Assembly: GCA_945869675.1 (NCBI GenBank) | Contig: CAMBPS010000022.1 | Span: forward strand, 1-43,918 | Length of the DNA stretch: 43,918 nt | Direction of reading: 5' to 3' | From: Prosthecobacter debontii | GTDB lineage: Bacteria; Verrucomicrobiota; Verrucomicrobiia; Verrucomicrobiales; Verrucomicrobiaceae | In this document: positions 25,859 to 34,222 of the stretch, piece after piece | Numbering within the stretch: position 1 is the first letter of the stretch | How the letters are laid out: every line of letters begins with the position of its first letter | The notes under the pieces: generated by a model | The model's input: only the letters and a program-made list of their open reading frames with translations | The model's database searches: none | Told to the model about the DNA's origin: nothing | Position numbers and translations under genes: made by a program

Positions 25859-27862
25859 TCAACGTCCAATTGGGGCCGCTTGTTGGGTCTCTGTAGGCAT
25901 CTGAGTCGAGTCGTTTCGTTGAATTGATGAGCCCGCTTTGACGGCCTTTGGGGCGCTAGGAACGGAATACCAGTTCAGTTGTGGCACCGCAGACATTTGC
26001 ACCCACGATTGGTCTCCTAACTTGATCCATTCCAGTTCAACAATGGCAAAAACTTGGGCTCCCCATGGGACCTTATCGCGCAGATCGCGACTTAGAGCAG
26101 AGTCTTTGTCAACGAAGACGGTCGCCGCAAATGGGTTTGGGGGCGCTGGATTAATTCTGAACGCTTCCTTGTTGCCTGGGTTAGGGATTTTATCTTCAAA
26201 GTAATGCGTGCGTGTCATGCTGACATGGAAGAGTGCTGGGCCTTCTTGGTAGTTTGTCAGGTAGTGTTCCAAACGCCGATCTTTGAACTCAACAAAGCTG
26301 AGCCAATCGACCTTAAAGCTGCCGTCGCGTTCTTCGAGCATGACGGGTATGGCAAACTTCCAGGTCTTGCTTTCAACGCCAAAGATGGCATGAGCGCCGC
26401 CTCCGAGCTGTGGTTTTGGATTAAGTCTAACTAGGCTAATCAAATCCACTGGAATGGGCCTGCTAGGGTCTTTGGAATAATATTCCTCCATCAAGGGTTT
26501 CATGGAATCGACCGCTAAGGTGTATTTGAGTCTCTCCTCTAAGCTAGAAGCGGCTAGGAATTTCTGCAGAGCATCGGCTGCAGGCTTTGCCTCTGGGGGT
26601 ATGTCGAGAATGATCTCTCCACGATCTGAAGCTGTCATGGATGAGTCATCAAGGTTGGCCTGCTTGATCGGGCTGTTAGTGGAAGCTGTGGTTGCTTCCT
26701 TCCGATGGCTGTCTTTGGTCGTGACGGCTAGAGCTGCGGCTTCAGTCATCTTTGAAGTGCCTGTTTCCGACTTGGGAATGGCTGCTTTGATAATCTCTTC
26801 AGGCATTGTGGGTGTTGCCTTGAATGGTGCTGGCACAACTGCTGTGCTTTGAGCCATCATCGGCTCGGATGGCGTGATGCCGATGAGCGGAGATGCTGGC
26901 CTTGGGTTTTCTGGAAGCACCGCTGGGTCAGTTGGCGCAGATTTTGGCACGAATTGCTCGGCGAGTTGGAGAATCGGCTGACGGAAAAGCCAACCAGTAG
27001 CTGCCAGTGCGGTTCCAAGCATTATTAATGCAAGACCCAACATGGCAACATTGGCGCTGCGTCTAGGCTTTTTGAGGCTGCGCGAACGAACGCCAGAATG
27101 GGCGGTTGGCTCGATGGGGAGAGGATCTGGGGAGTCCTGAAAAGACTGAGAATTAGAGGGGCTAAGTGGAGCCGCAGAAAGGGCTTGGTTTAACAGAGAG
27201 CTGGTTTCTGAGCGATCTGCAAAACTCTCCACGCTGGGTGCTGAAACCCCAGGTATCAGTGAGCCATGTCCAAGCTGACGCTGCGGCAGGCTGAGCGATA
27301 CTGAAGGTAAGCCAGTTGCTGGAGGTGCTTGATTGAGGCCAGATCCCCAAGTCATTGGGTTGGCTGCGGCTTGGGGTAGCCCGCCTGTCATGGGAATCTG
27401 GCCGACCAATCGCTGCTGGGGTAATAAATTTCCAGACAATGAAGGTTGAACGAATGCCGAAGGTGGAAGTCCCGATGCCAGGGGCAAATTCCCCGACTTA
27501 ATCGTCTGTGTTAATTCTGGGGCTTGCCAGCTCGGCGTAGCCTGAGGCTGCATTGGGGCGTTTGGGAAAGTCGACCTAGCCAAGAGCCCAGGACTAACGC
27601 CAGCTGGTTTTTGTGGCTGCCTTGCAGTTGCCAGAGGCTGAACAGGCTCAGTGTTCGCGTTCGGTTTTTCTTGAGGTTGCGTTATAGTGTCATAGCTAGG
27701 CGCAGCACCCAACCCTTGTCTGCTTATCGAAGGCGTGCCTGCGGGAGAAGTGATCGTCTGACCACAGGTCGGGCATGGGCCAGTGATACCGGCCAGATGA
27801 ACAGGAACCGTGAGCACGCTTTGACACGCACTGCACTGAAACTGGATGACGTCTGGGTTCAT
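25859..27862 (-). CDS. Zinc-ribbon membrane protein of unknown function
   Basis: A 667-aa protein I cannot assign. The first 33 residues form a CxxC-CxxC zinc ribbon (Cys10, 13, 30, 33). Then comes a low-complexity Pro/Gln/Ser-rich stretch (about 40-250), a single transmembrane helix near 270-292 (NVAMLGLALIMLGTALAATG), another Ala/Pro-rich linker, and a folded C-terminal part of about 250 residues that would lie outside the membrane. The C-terminal part contains many aromatic residues and WLSFVEFKDRRLEHYL, but no motif I recognise. This architecture recurs in planctomycetes and verrucomicrobia. The gene is well isolated, with a 350-bp gap upstream. Confidence 0.7.
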   Translation of the reverse strand: MNPDVIQFQCSACQSVLTVPVHLAGITGPCPTCGQTITSPAGTPSISRQGLGAAPSYDTITQPQEKPNANTEPVQPLATARQPQKPAGVSPGLLARSTFPNAPMQPQATPSWQAPELTQTIKSGNLPLASGLPPSAFVQPSLSGNLLPQQRLVGQIPMTGGLPQAAANPMTWGSGLNQAPPATGLPSVSLSLPQRQLGHGSLIPGVSAPSVESFADRSETSSLLNQALSAAPLSPSNSQSFQDSPDPLPIEPTAHSGVRSRSLKKPRRSANVAMLGLALIMLGTALAATGWLFRQPILQLAEQFVPKSAPTDPAVLPENPRPASPLIGITPSEPMMAQSTAVVPAPFKATPTMPEEIIKAAIPKSETGTSKMTEAAALAVTTKDSHRKEATTASTNSPIKQANLDDSSMTASDRGEIILDIPPEAKPAADALQKFLAASSLEERLKYTLAVDSMKPLMEEYYSKDPSRPIPVDLISLVRLNPKPQLGGGAHAIFGVESKTWKFAIPVMLEERDGSFKVDWLSFVEFKDRRLEHYLTNYQEGPALFHVSMTRTHYFEDKIPNPGNKEAFRINPAPPNPFAATVFVDKDSALSRDLRDKVPWGAQVFAIVELEWIKLGDQSWVQMSAVPQLNWYSVPSAPKAVKAGSSIQRNDSTQMPTETQQAAPIGR

Positions 27863-28020
27863 GCGAAAAGGACGGTAACAATACTTAACGGGTGCTTTGT
27901 TTCGTTCATGGACAGGGTTTAAACAAGTAACGTTTGTCGAAAGTGTGAAAAGTCACAATTGCTGTAAAATCGCTTGGCCTGTCCTTTGCCTAGATAGAAG
28001 CATTTTTGAAGCCAGAATCC

Positions 28021-28135
28021 AGACCAATCCGTGAGTGAACCAGCCTTCGAACTTGGATCAAACAACCCTAGGATGGCTTTAGATCGGCAGAAACGCGTCA
28101 GCTTAGAACCATGCTGCCGACGTAGCCTTGGTCTC
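28021..28135. ncRNA. Candidate structured RNA (closed by a 7-bp stem)
   Basis: AGACCAA at 28021-28027 is the exact reverse complement of TTGGTCT at 28129-28135, so the 115-nt stretch could close on itself. Inside it, TCGGCAG and CTGCCGA form a second perfect 7-bp stem, and AGCC/GGCT can pair in between. The size and layout suit a small RNA, but I could not match it to 6S, SRP or tmRNA, and neither strand has a clear promoter. The strand is undetermined. This is a weak candidate. Confidence 0.25.
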
Positions 28136-28170
28136 TAAGTGAGTCAGGAATTGTCTGCGAAGAACAACGC

Positions 28171-28192
28171 AAAAAACACCCTTCGGAGGGTG
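28171..28192 (-). terminator. Intrinsic terminator after the CDGSH gene
   Basis: Read on the minus strand, CACCCT pairs with AGGGTG around a tight 4-nt loop and is followed by T6 (plus-strand A6 at 28171-28176). It lies 22 bp downstream of the CDGSH stop. Confidence 0.8.
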
Positions 28193-28213
28193 GCTTCTTG
28201 CGATTTCTAGTAG

Positions 28214-28471
28214 CTAAGCATTGGCTTCGACGGAGAGGCCTTTATGGCTACCATCGCAGAATGGTGGGTTCTTGCTGTGCTTGCAGTTGCATAGCCACAC
28301 TTTTTGCTTTTCTGCCAAGGTGAATTTCTTGGGGCCAAAGCCTGTGCCTTTGTGATTGCCGTCGCACATTGGCTGGTGTCCACTCAATCCGCAGGCGCAC
28401 CACCAATGATCTCCGGCTTCAAGTTCAAGTCCGACAGGTTTCGCTTCGAAGATTTTAGGAAGATCGCTCAT
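28214..28471 (-). CDS. Double-CDGSH iron-sulfur protein
   Basis: An 85-aa protein with two CDGSH-type motifs: CACGLSGHQPMCDGNH (Cys25, Cys27, Cys36, His40) and CNCKHSKNPPFCDGSH (Cys61, Cys63, Cys72, His76). Each Cys3-His set is the usual ligand set for a redox-active, pH-labile [2Fe-2S] cluster of mitoNEET type. Single-chain proteins with two such motifs are known in bacteria; their partners are mostly unknown. ATG 28471 was chosen over the upstream codon at 28489 because it gives the shorter canonical start MSDLPKIFEAKPV. It is a single-gene unit with its own terminator. Confidence 0.93.
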   Translation of the reverse strand: MSDLPKIFEAKPVGLELEAGDHWWCACGLSGHQPMCDGNHKGTGFGPKKFTLAEKQKVWLCNCKHSKNPPFCDGSHKGLSVEANA

Positions 28472-28516
28472 GATATGGAGTATAGCCAAAGAAGTTCAGG
28501 TGGCCAATGAAATGCT

Positions 28517-29815
28517 TCATGGGGTGTCATCACCCTTTAACTCTGCCCAGGATTTGAGCCCTGTGACGGGAAGAAGCTTTGCTGCCTCGGCTTCCCAGGC
28601 GGGTGTTCCAGCAAGTTGAAAGAGTTGCCAGATTTGCTTTTTGCTATGAGGCTCACAAATCGTGTTGGGTGCATTCCTCCATAAGCCAAGACGCAAGCCA
28701 CCTTCGTGGGCGTGATCAACATGGCGATGATAAATGAAGGCATCAATTAATGGCAACCTGCGGCATTTTTCCCAAGCGTAAGCATAGGCGGCGGCTTGCA
28801 GTGATTCGCCCTCAGGGGTGAGAAGTGTTTGAAAGCCCTGCTCGGAGAGAATGATCCGGCGCGGCTTTCCCTGCCAGAGCAGTTCAGGCTGATGCAAGTG
28901 GCGGCTAAGCACTTCCAGATTTTTAAAGGTCACTTTGTTGGTGTTTTCATCACTCTTGATGGTTTTGTCTGCCCAGGCTCTCGGGTTGCCTAGATCTTCG
29001 GGATAGGGATGTGCGGCCACATTCCAATCCAGATCGCCAGCTTCGCGGATCTGTTTGGCAAAAGTGTCCATGAAGTCTCTGCCAGGCGTGGCTTCTTCCG
29101 CGCTGATGCCATGCATGGAGATGGACCAATGATGATCAAAAGGGATGTAGAGTCGGGCCTGGAGAGAGGCTTTGCGCACGGATTCATGCACGATACGAAA
29201 GGCCTTGGCATATTCAGTGACGGCTTCAGTGAGTGGTTTTCGGCCTAAATTATACCAGAGCCAATGGGAATTCACTTCATTGCCGACGATCCAGCCCCAG
29301 ACGCGGCCATGTTCAGGATGGTTGCCGCTCCAGCGTTCGGCCATAAGCTCAGTCACGGCTCTTAACCAGGCGCGGCCAGTGGGAGTTTTAACATTGAAGG
29401 CAGCAATGCTGTATTTGTAGTCATCACGTGCATCCGGGTGAAGGGCGATTTCGTCAATTTCCGTTTTCTTGGATGGATAGGCAAGAATGATGGCATAAAT
29501 CAGAATACCCTTGTCTGATAACGGTTTGATCTGAGAATCCAAAGAGCGCAGGTAGGACTCATTGAAGCTAAACGTTTGTCCATCCACCGTTCGCGTCGGA
29601 TTGCCCGGCTTAGATTTCAGGTCAATCAGCGCCGTGATATTGATGTTTAGGCCTGCATGATGGATGCCAAGCGCCACCGCATCATCCGTCATCTGCACTT
29701 GCAGCCCTTTGATAGATGGGACTTGTGGAAAGCTATCCTCGTTTGGCTGGGCCCAAAGTGCGCTGGCAATGAGGAATAGACTGGTTTGAACGAGCGCGGT
29801 GAATGGGCTGGGCAT
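28517..29815 (-). CDS. Secreted DUF5722 (glycoside hydrolase-like) protein
   Basis: A 432-aa protein with signal peptide MPSPFTALVQTSLFLIASALWA. The body reads like a TIM-barrel glycosidase: GIHHAGLNINITALID near the start, WGWIVGNEVNSHWLWYNLG in the middle (VGNEVN recalls the catalytic N-E pair of clan GH-A), and IILSEQGFQTL later, which could supply the second acidic residue. The sequence fits DUF5722, a family found next to sulfatases and glycosidases in marine and freshwater bacteria. No such genes adjoin it. ATG 29815 was chosen for the signal peptide; the frame is open to 29845. The substrate is unknown. Confidence 0.8.
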   Translation of the reverse strand: MPSPFTALVQTSLFLIASALWAQPNEDSFPQVPSIKGLQVQMTDDAVALGIHHAGLNINITALIDLKSKPGNPTRTVDGQTFSFNESYLRSLDSQIKPLSDKGILIYAIILAYPSKKTEIDEIALHPDARDDYKYSIAAFNVKTPTGRAWLRAVTELMAERWSGNHPEHGRVWGWIVGNEVNSHWLWYNLGRKPLTEAVTEYAKAFRIVHESVRKASLQARLYIPFDHHWSISMHGISAEEATPGRDFMDTFAKQIREAGDLDWNVAAHPYPEDLGNPRAWADKTIKSDENTNKVTFKNLEVLSRHLHQPELLWQGKPRRIILSEQGFQTLLTPEGESLQAAAYAYAWEKCRRLPLIDAFIYHRHVDHAHEGGLRLGLWRNAPNTICEPHSKKQIWQLFQLAGTPAWEAEAAKLLPVTGLKSWAELKGDDTP

Positions 29816-29903
29816 GACATCCATTCCTCCAGCATTTCGTTTCATTCATCAAGCAACTTAGATCAGACTTGGAACATTGGTTCACATCAGACAGGTAACA
29901 ATC

Positions 29904-29934
29904 AAAAACCCTCGCCACTGAAGGCGAGGGTTTT
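29904..29934 (-). terminator. Terminator of the rplM-rpsI operon
   Basis: CCCTCGCC (29909-29916) and GGCGAGGG (29923-29930) form a perfect 8-bp GC-rich stem, extended by A-T pairs, with a 6-nt loop. On the minus strand it is followed by a T-run. The plus strand also has T4, so it may work both ways between converging transcripts. Confidence 0.9.
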
Positions 29935-29960
29935 GAAAAACACACGATACCAACCAACGA

Positions 29961-30353
29961 TTAACGTTTGGAGAACTGGAAGCGCTTGCGAGCTCCTGGT
30001 TGACCTGGCTTTTTACGTTCTTTAGCGCGGGAGTCACGAGTCAGAAGGCCTGCCTTCTTGAGGGTGCCACGGAGCTCAGGATTTACAGCGATCAGGGCGC
30101 GGGAGATACCCAGTTTTACGGCGCCGACTTGACCGGAGATACCACCGCCACAAGCGTTCACTTTAAAATCATAGCTTTGACGTGTATTGGTCAATGCCAA
30201 CGGAGTCAGGATTTGATTTTGCAACGCGATGGTTGGGAAATATTCTTCGAAGTCACGACCATTGACCGTGATGGAACCGGAACCGGCAAGGATGTGAACG
30301 CGGGCAATCGCTGTCTTACGGCGACCGGTAGAATTGTTGAGGGGCTTGCTCAT
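29961..30353 (-). CDS. rpsI: 30S ribosomal protein S9
   Basis: 130 aa, standard length. The S9 signatures are present: GRRKTAIARVHI at the start, GGGISGQVGAVKLGISRAL in the middle and the basic tail ending FSKR, which reaches the P-site tRNA. S9 belongs to the head of the 30S subunit. It lies 25 bp downstream of rplM in the operon order conserved across bacteria and is followed by a strong terminator. Confidence 0.97.
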   Translation of the reverse strand: MSKPLNNSTGRRKTAIARVHILAGSGSITVNGRDFEEYFPTIALQNQILTPLALTNTRQSYDFKVNACGGGISGQVGAVKLGISRALIAVNPELRGTLKKAGLLTRDSRAKERKKPGQPGARKRFQFSKR

Positions 30354-30378
30354 GAAGTTAAATCAGATGATTTGGAAA

Positions 30379-30813
30379 TTAGGCGAGAACGACAGACTTA
30401 GGATTCTGTGCTTCATGGGGATGAGCCTCACCAGAGTAAACCTTCAGCTTGGTGACGATAGCGGCTCCGAGGCTGTTGTGCGGTACCATGCCTTTAACGG
30501 CACGATGAACGAGAAGTTCTGGGCGACGTTGACGGACTTTCTCGACAGTCTCTACTTTTTGATTGCCAATGTATCCACCGCGCTTGCTGGTGTAGAGTTT
30601 TTGTTGCTCCTTTTTACCGGTCAGGCGGACTTTGTCAGCATTGATGACGACCACGAAATCACCCGTATCAACGTGCGGAGTGAAGATTGGGTTATTTTTA
30701 CCACGGATCAGATTGGCGGCGGCCACGGCGACTTGGCCGAGGACTTGATCCTTGGCATCGATGATCCACCATTGGCGGGTCACGTCTTGAGCTTTGGCTG
30801 AGAATGTCTTCAT
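30379..30813 (-). CDS. rplM: 50S ribosomal protein L13
   Basis: 144 aa. It contains WWIIDAKDQVLGQVAVAAANLIRGKNNPIFTP, split here as the conserved WWIIDAKDQVLGQVA followed by NPIFTPHVDTGDFVVVINAD, and later AVKGMVPHNSLG and KLKVYSGEAHPHEAQNP, all L13 hallmarks. L13 binds 23S rRNA early in 50S assembly. ATG 30813 matches the normal L13 start (MKTFSAKAQD); the frame is open further upstream. A good sigma70-type promoter lies 62 bp upstream. Confidence 0.97.
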   Translation of the reverse strand: MKTFSAKAQDVTRQWWIIDAKDQVLGQVAVAAANLIRGKNNPIFTPHVDTGDFVVVINADKVRLTGKKEQQKLYTSKRGGYIGNQKVETVEKVRQRRPELLVHRAVKGMVPHNSLGAAIVTKLKVYSGEAHPHEAQNPKSVVLA

Positions 30814-30874
30814 ATAAGGTTCTTGGTGCAAGTGGCAGATGAACGTCATCGACCACGGGGAAAGAAGGGTCGCG

Positions 30875-30902
30875 AGGATAGAAGTGTGGAGCGTTGTGTC
30901 AA
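30875..30902 (-). promoter_or_regulatory. Sigma70-type promoter of the rplM-rpsI operon
   Basis: On the minus strand TTGACA (30902-30897, perfect -35) and TATCCT (30880-30875, 4/6 match to TATAAT) are separated by 16 bp. They lie about 62 bp before the rplM start, leaving a leader of roughly 55 nt. Confidence 0.75.
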
Positions 30903-30965
30903 TCAGAAACTCGGCTTATTCACAGAAACGGAGTCGATTTTTTGGGTTTTTTGCCGGTTTCGACC

Positions 30966-31502
30966 TCAAAGTAAGGTGATCAACTGAGCTGAGACACCTG
31001 ATGGCAGCTTCACCCTTTCACCTATGGATAGGCCCATGAGTTGCGATCCAAGCGGTGAAGCTGGCGTGATAGCCATGATTTCTTGGCCTTCCACGATCAC
31101 CTCGATACCACCTTCTGCTGGACTGAGAAAGTAGTGATCCTGATGAGATCCCATGTCTAGAGTGATGAGTGAGCCTAGCTTGACCGTTGGTCCCACGGGT
31201 AGATCGCGCAGTTGCAAAAAGCTGTGCCTTGCTTCCTGCACTTCAGCGACACGCTGGGCCTGACCGCGGGCTACGTAACTGGCCTCTAAAGTGCGGGTGT
31301 CATATTTATTTTCGGCTTTGCTATCTGGATCTGTAGCAGCAGCAAAAGAGGCACGTGCACCGCGCAATAATCCCGCGAGTTCAGAATCGAGGTGGGTGAT
31401 CAGGGCTTCGAGGACGGCGGATTTTTGCATGTTGAGATCTGGCAGGCTTTCCATTTGCACGCTCAGCCGAGCTTTCCACACTTCATTGTCATGCCGAGAC
31501 AT
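30966..31502 (-). CDS. GreA/GreB C-terminal-domain protein (possible transcript-cleavage or RNAP-binding factor)
   Basis: A 178-aa protein. The C-terminal half has the GreA/B FKBP-like domain: VKLGSLITLDMGSHQDHYFLSPAEGG and SPLGSQLMGLSIGERVKL match the Gre consensus around SPLG..L.G. The N-terminal part is helical but lacks the acidic DD/DE tip of canonical GreA, so true transcript cleavage is uncertain. It may be one of the divergent Gre-like factors. A strong AAGGAAG ribosome-binding site precedes ATG 31502. The start overlaps that of the divergent lipoprotein gene by 12 bp. Confidence 0.75.
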   Translation of the reverse strand: MSRHDNEVWKARLSVQMESLPDLNMQKSAVLEALITHLDSELAGLLRGARASFAAATDPDSKAENKYDTRTLEASYVARGQAQRVAEVQEARHSFLQLRDLPVGPTVKLGSLITLDMGSHQDHYFLSPAEGGIEVIVEGQEIMAITPASPLGSQLMGLSIGERVKLPSGVSAQLITLL

Positions 31503-32012
31503 CTTCTTCCTTTATTCCTTGTCCTTGTTTGTTTCCTTCTATCAGCCTGCGAAACCACGGGAGGGGGCAGCGTTGATCCGATGCAGCTGGAGTATCGACG
31601 ACTCTCCATCGCCTCAGAACCAGCGGGAAACTACTTTGTGGGACGGCGCTTTCATTTATCGCAGCGACATTTCTGGGGTTATGTCCGTCGTCCAGGGGAA
31701 AGCTGGGATCAATCCAAGCTCGTGGTCATCAATGAAAAATTTGCTAAACAGCCGGACCGCTACCCTGAAATTCCCTCAGGAGATGGTCCCGCTTACGGCA
31801 GTGATCACAATCATGAGTATCGCCTCTGGGGCTACTTTTCAGGCCGCAGGGTCTATGACCCGAATAGCGATCTGATGTTGCCTGAGTTTGTCCTCCAGCG
31901 CTATGAGTTGAAAAACGAATCTCCGGGCTGGCTCTTTAAGCCGAATGAAAAATTCAATGGGCAATATCTCCTGCGTGATGAGCCGAGCGCTCGTCCAGGA
32001 GCTAGATTCTAA
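31491..32012 (+). CDS. Putative lipoprotein of unknown function
   Basis: 173 aa. The N-terminus MPRHLLPLFLVLVCFLLSAC is a lipoprotein signal with lipobox LSAC and lipidation Cys20. The mature part is hydrophilic, with RRFHLSQRHFWGYVRRPGES and PAYGSDHNHEYRLWGYFSGR, rich in Tyr, Trp and Arg. I do not recognise a family. The start is ATG at 31491, the only one giving a signal peptide. It has no visible Shine-Dalgarno and overlaps the divergent gre-like start. The oxidoreductase gene follows 23 bp later in the same direction. Confidence 0.7.
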   Translation: MPRHLLPLFLVLVCFLLSACETTGGGSVDPMQLEYRRLSIASEPAGNYFVGRRFHLSQRHFWGYVRRPGESWDQSKLVVINEKFAKQPDRYPEIPSGDGPAYGSDHNHEYRLWGYFSGRRVYDPNSDLMLPEFVLQRYELKNESPGWLFKPNEKFNGQYLLRDEPSARPGARF

Positions 32013-32035
32013 ATTGGAACATAGATCCATTCACT

Positions 32036-33106
32036 ATGAAACGCTGGCGCATTGCAGGCATCAATTTTGATCACTTCCACATGGGAGACCTGCTGCGGCA
32101 GATCTTCGATCATCCATTCGCAGACATCGTCGGCATCGCCGATGAGCAACCCGAGAGAATGATCAGTGCGACAAAGAATTTCGGACTGCGGCCAACTCAG
32201 GTATTCACGGATTATCGGGAATGCATGGAGCAGACAAAGCCAGACATTGTAGTTCTTTGTCCCGCTGCTTCCAAACATGGCGAGTGGGTGGCCAAGATTG
32301 CCCCCTATGGTGTTCACATCTTGATGGAGAAACCTTTTGCCGGAAGTCTTGCTGAGGCAGATGCCATGATCGCCTCGATGCAAGCCAACGGGAAAACTCT
32401 GGCCATCAATTGGCCTCTTGTTTGGGATGCAGGGCAGCAGACAGCCCATCGTTTGATCCAGGAGGGACTCATTGGTCAACCGCTCGAATTTCAGCATTGT
32501 GGTGGCAATCGTGGTCCCTTGTATCATGGAGCGGATAAGATTGAGGTCGAGCCCACCGCTGAGGAGAAAGCCGCCAGTTGGTTTTACAGCAAGGAACAGG
32601 GCGGCGGCTCATTGTTGGACTACATGGGCTATGGCACCACGCTCGGCACCTGGCATCTTGGCAGTGCCATGCCTCTGGAAGTGACCTGCACTTGGCATGC
32701 CACACCCGGTCTTGAGGTCGATGAACATAGTGTCGCTATCATTCGTTACGCTCAGGGGCTGAGCCGCAGTGAAACGCGTTGGGGCACCTTCACAGATCCC
32801 TGGACACTGCAGCCTCAGCCTAAATGTGGGTTTGTGATTCGTGGCAGCGACGGCACGCTCTCCTGCTTTGATTATGAAAAGACGGTGCGTGTGCAAACGC
32901 GCGCTCAGCCAGAGGGTTTTGAGGTTCCGGTCGATGTGATTGCTGAACCCAATCGTAATCCGATTGAGCACTTCATTCATCATTTAGAATCCGGTGAGCC
33001 TCTGATCGGTCCCTTGAGCTTAAACGTTAGCCGGATAGGCCAACAGATCGTAGATACCGCGTTTTTGAGTGCAGCGGCTAAAAAGACGTTGCCGTTGGTC
33101 GTTTAA
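32036..33106 (+). CDS. Gfo/Idh/MocA-family oxidoreductase
   Basis: A 356-aa NAD(P)-dependent dehydrogenase. The Rossmann N-terminus is RWRIAGINFDHFHMGDLL, and EKPFAGSLAEADAMI carries the catalytic-lysine motif EKP typical of the family. The second domain contains GGSLLDYMGYGT, matching the usual GGG..D.G.H region. Members act on sugars, inositols or sugar nucleotides. This copy has an atypical first strand (GINFDH rather than GxGxxG), so cofactor binding may be altered. It follows the lipoprotein closely and converges with the PilT-like gene. Confidence 0.88.
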   Translation: MKRWRIAGINFDHFHMGDLLRQIFDHPFADIVGIADEQPERMISATKNFGLRPTQVFTDYRECMEQTKPDIVVLCPAASKHGEWVAKIAPYGVHILMEKPFAGSLAEADAMIASMQANGKTLAINWPLVWDAGQQTAHRLIQEGLIGQPLEFQHCGGNRGPLYHGADKIEVEPTAEEKAASWFYSKEQGGGSLLDYMGYGTTLGTWHLGSAMPLEVTCTWHATPGLEVDEHSVAIIRYAQGLSRSETRWGTFTDPWTLQPQPKCGFVIRGSDGTLSCFDYEKTVRVQTRAQPEGFEVPVDVIAEPNRNPIEHFIHHLESGEPLIGPLSLNVSRIGQQIVDTAFLSAAAKKTLPLVV

Positions 33107-33121
33107 CGGCGTCCAGACCAT

Positions 33122-34174
33122 TTAGGAAATACCGCGAGCGGCACGCTTGAACTCGACCTCATTTCCGCAGGCGCCGATGGCCTCAGGCTCGGTGATCAGT
33201 CCCGCTTCATAGGCGCGAATGATGTTAGTCAGGAAGGTGCAGCAGTTCGGATCATTGCCGCGCTGCATGTAATTGCGGATGTTATCCATGTCCTGTTTAG
33301 CAATCCATTGTTTCACCGCGCCGCCATTTTCCAGATGCTCCACCAGGAGGTGCAGCCCGCCTTCGCTTTTGGGGATGAGCTTTTGGCAAATGGCCCCGAT
33401 GAGCTGCTGGGAGAGGAGGTGCAGTCCTAGGCCGGATTGCTCTGGTGGGAATAAATGCGCCAGGCGATCCACCGCATCGACGACACTGTCACTATGGATG
33501 GAGGCCAGTACCAAGTGCCCCGTTTCACTCGCCTGGAGCGTGGTCAGAGCTGTTTCTAGATCACGAATCTCACCGACCATGATCACATCAGGGGCCTGCC
33601 GCATGGCTCCGCGCACGCCTCGGGCATAGCTCGCGGTGTCACGCCCGACTTCACGTTGGGTGAACATGCTGTTCTTGCTCGGGTAGATAAACTCCACCGG
33701 ATCTTCGATCGTCACAATGTGCCGTGCCATGTTCTCATTCATCCATTGCAGTAGCCCCGCCATCGTTGTGCTCTTGCCCATGCCTGTCGGACCTGTGACC
33801 AGAATCAGTCCGCGTGTTTTCATGGCCCATTTGGTGAGCAACCAATCAGGCACTCCCAGATTTCCCAGCACTGGCAGATCGGTGCGGATGCGGCGCATCA
33901 CCACGCCCAGTCTGCCTAAAGCGCGGTGCATGTTCACGCGGTAACGCGTCTTGCTGGTCGAGACTAGGCCAGAGTCGCGATCCATCTCTCCCTCAGGATT
34001 CACGCCGCAGGCCTGCCAGAGGCCGACCATCTGATGGAGCTGCATCGGCTCCTCTCCAAACAGCATGAGTTGCTCATTGATCTTCATGCGCGGCAGTTCG
34101 CCCTCCATGAGGAAAACGTCACTCGCTTTGTGTTCGTCGGCAGCGTGGAGAATATCGTCGAGTGAAAGGGGCAT
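33122..34174 (-). CDS. PilT/PilU-like type IV pilus retraction ATPase
   Basis: A 350-aa hexameric secretion ATPase of the PilT/VirB11 family. It has Walker A GPTGMGKST (128-136), the Asp-rich/EDP box near IVTIEDPVEFIYP, and the Walker B/arginine-finger region MVGEIRDLETALTTLQASETGHLVLASIHS. These match PilT. An N-terminal PAS-like domain of about 100 residues is typical. PilT retracts pili for twitching and DNA uptake. No pilus structural gene is adjacent apart from the broken pseudopilin 9 kb away, so a PilU-like or specialised role is possible. Confidence 0.92.
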   Translation of the reverse strand: MPLSLDDILHAADEHKASDVFLMEGELPRMKINEQLMLFGEEPMQLHQMVGLWQACGVNPEGEMDRDSGLVSTSKTRYRVNMHRALGRLGVVMRRIRTDLPVLGNLGVPDWLLTKWAMKTRGLILVTGPTGMGKSTTMAGLLQWMNENMARHIVTIEDPVEFIYPSKNSMFTQREVGRDTASYARGVRGAMRQAPDVIMVGEIRDLETALTTLQASETGHLVLASIHSDSVVDAVDRLAHLFPPEQSGLGLHLLSQQLIGAICQKLIPKSEGGLHLLVEHLENGGAVKQWIAKQDMDNIRNYMQRGNDPNCCTFLTNIIRAYEAGLITEPEAIGACGNEVEFKRAARGIS

Positions 34175-34222
34175 GCGTCAGGATAGAACCCAGAGCGCTA
34201 AGCTTTGTCGAGGACGATCTTA

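Larger units (their letters stand above)
27863..28213. other. 350-bp gene-free interval with a possible RNA structure
   Basis: No convincing protein frame is present on either strand. The interval contains the upstream region of the zinc-ribbon gene (minus strand), the inverted repeats described at 28021-28135, and a terminator at 28171-28192 that serves the CDGSH gene. The remainder, about 27900-28015, is AT-rich and may hold the promoter of the zinc-ribbon gene. Confidence 0.5.

Noticed and set aside
30334..30801. A 155-codon plus-strand frame opposite rplM.
   Set aside because: It lies wholly across the certain L13 gene; translation shows no recognised domain.
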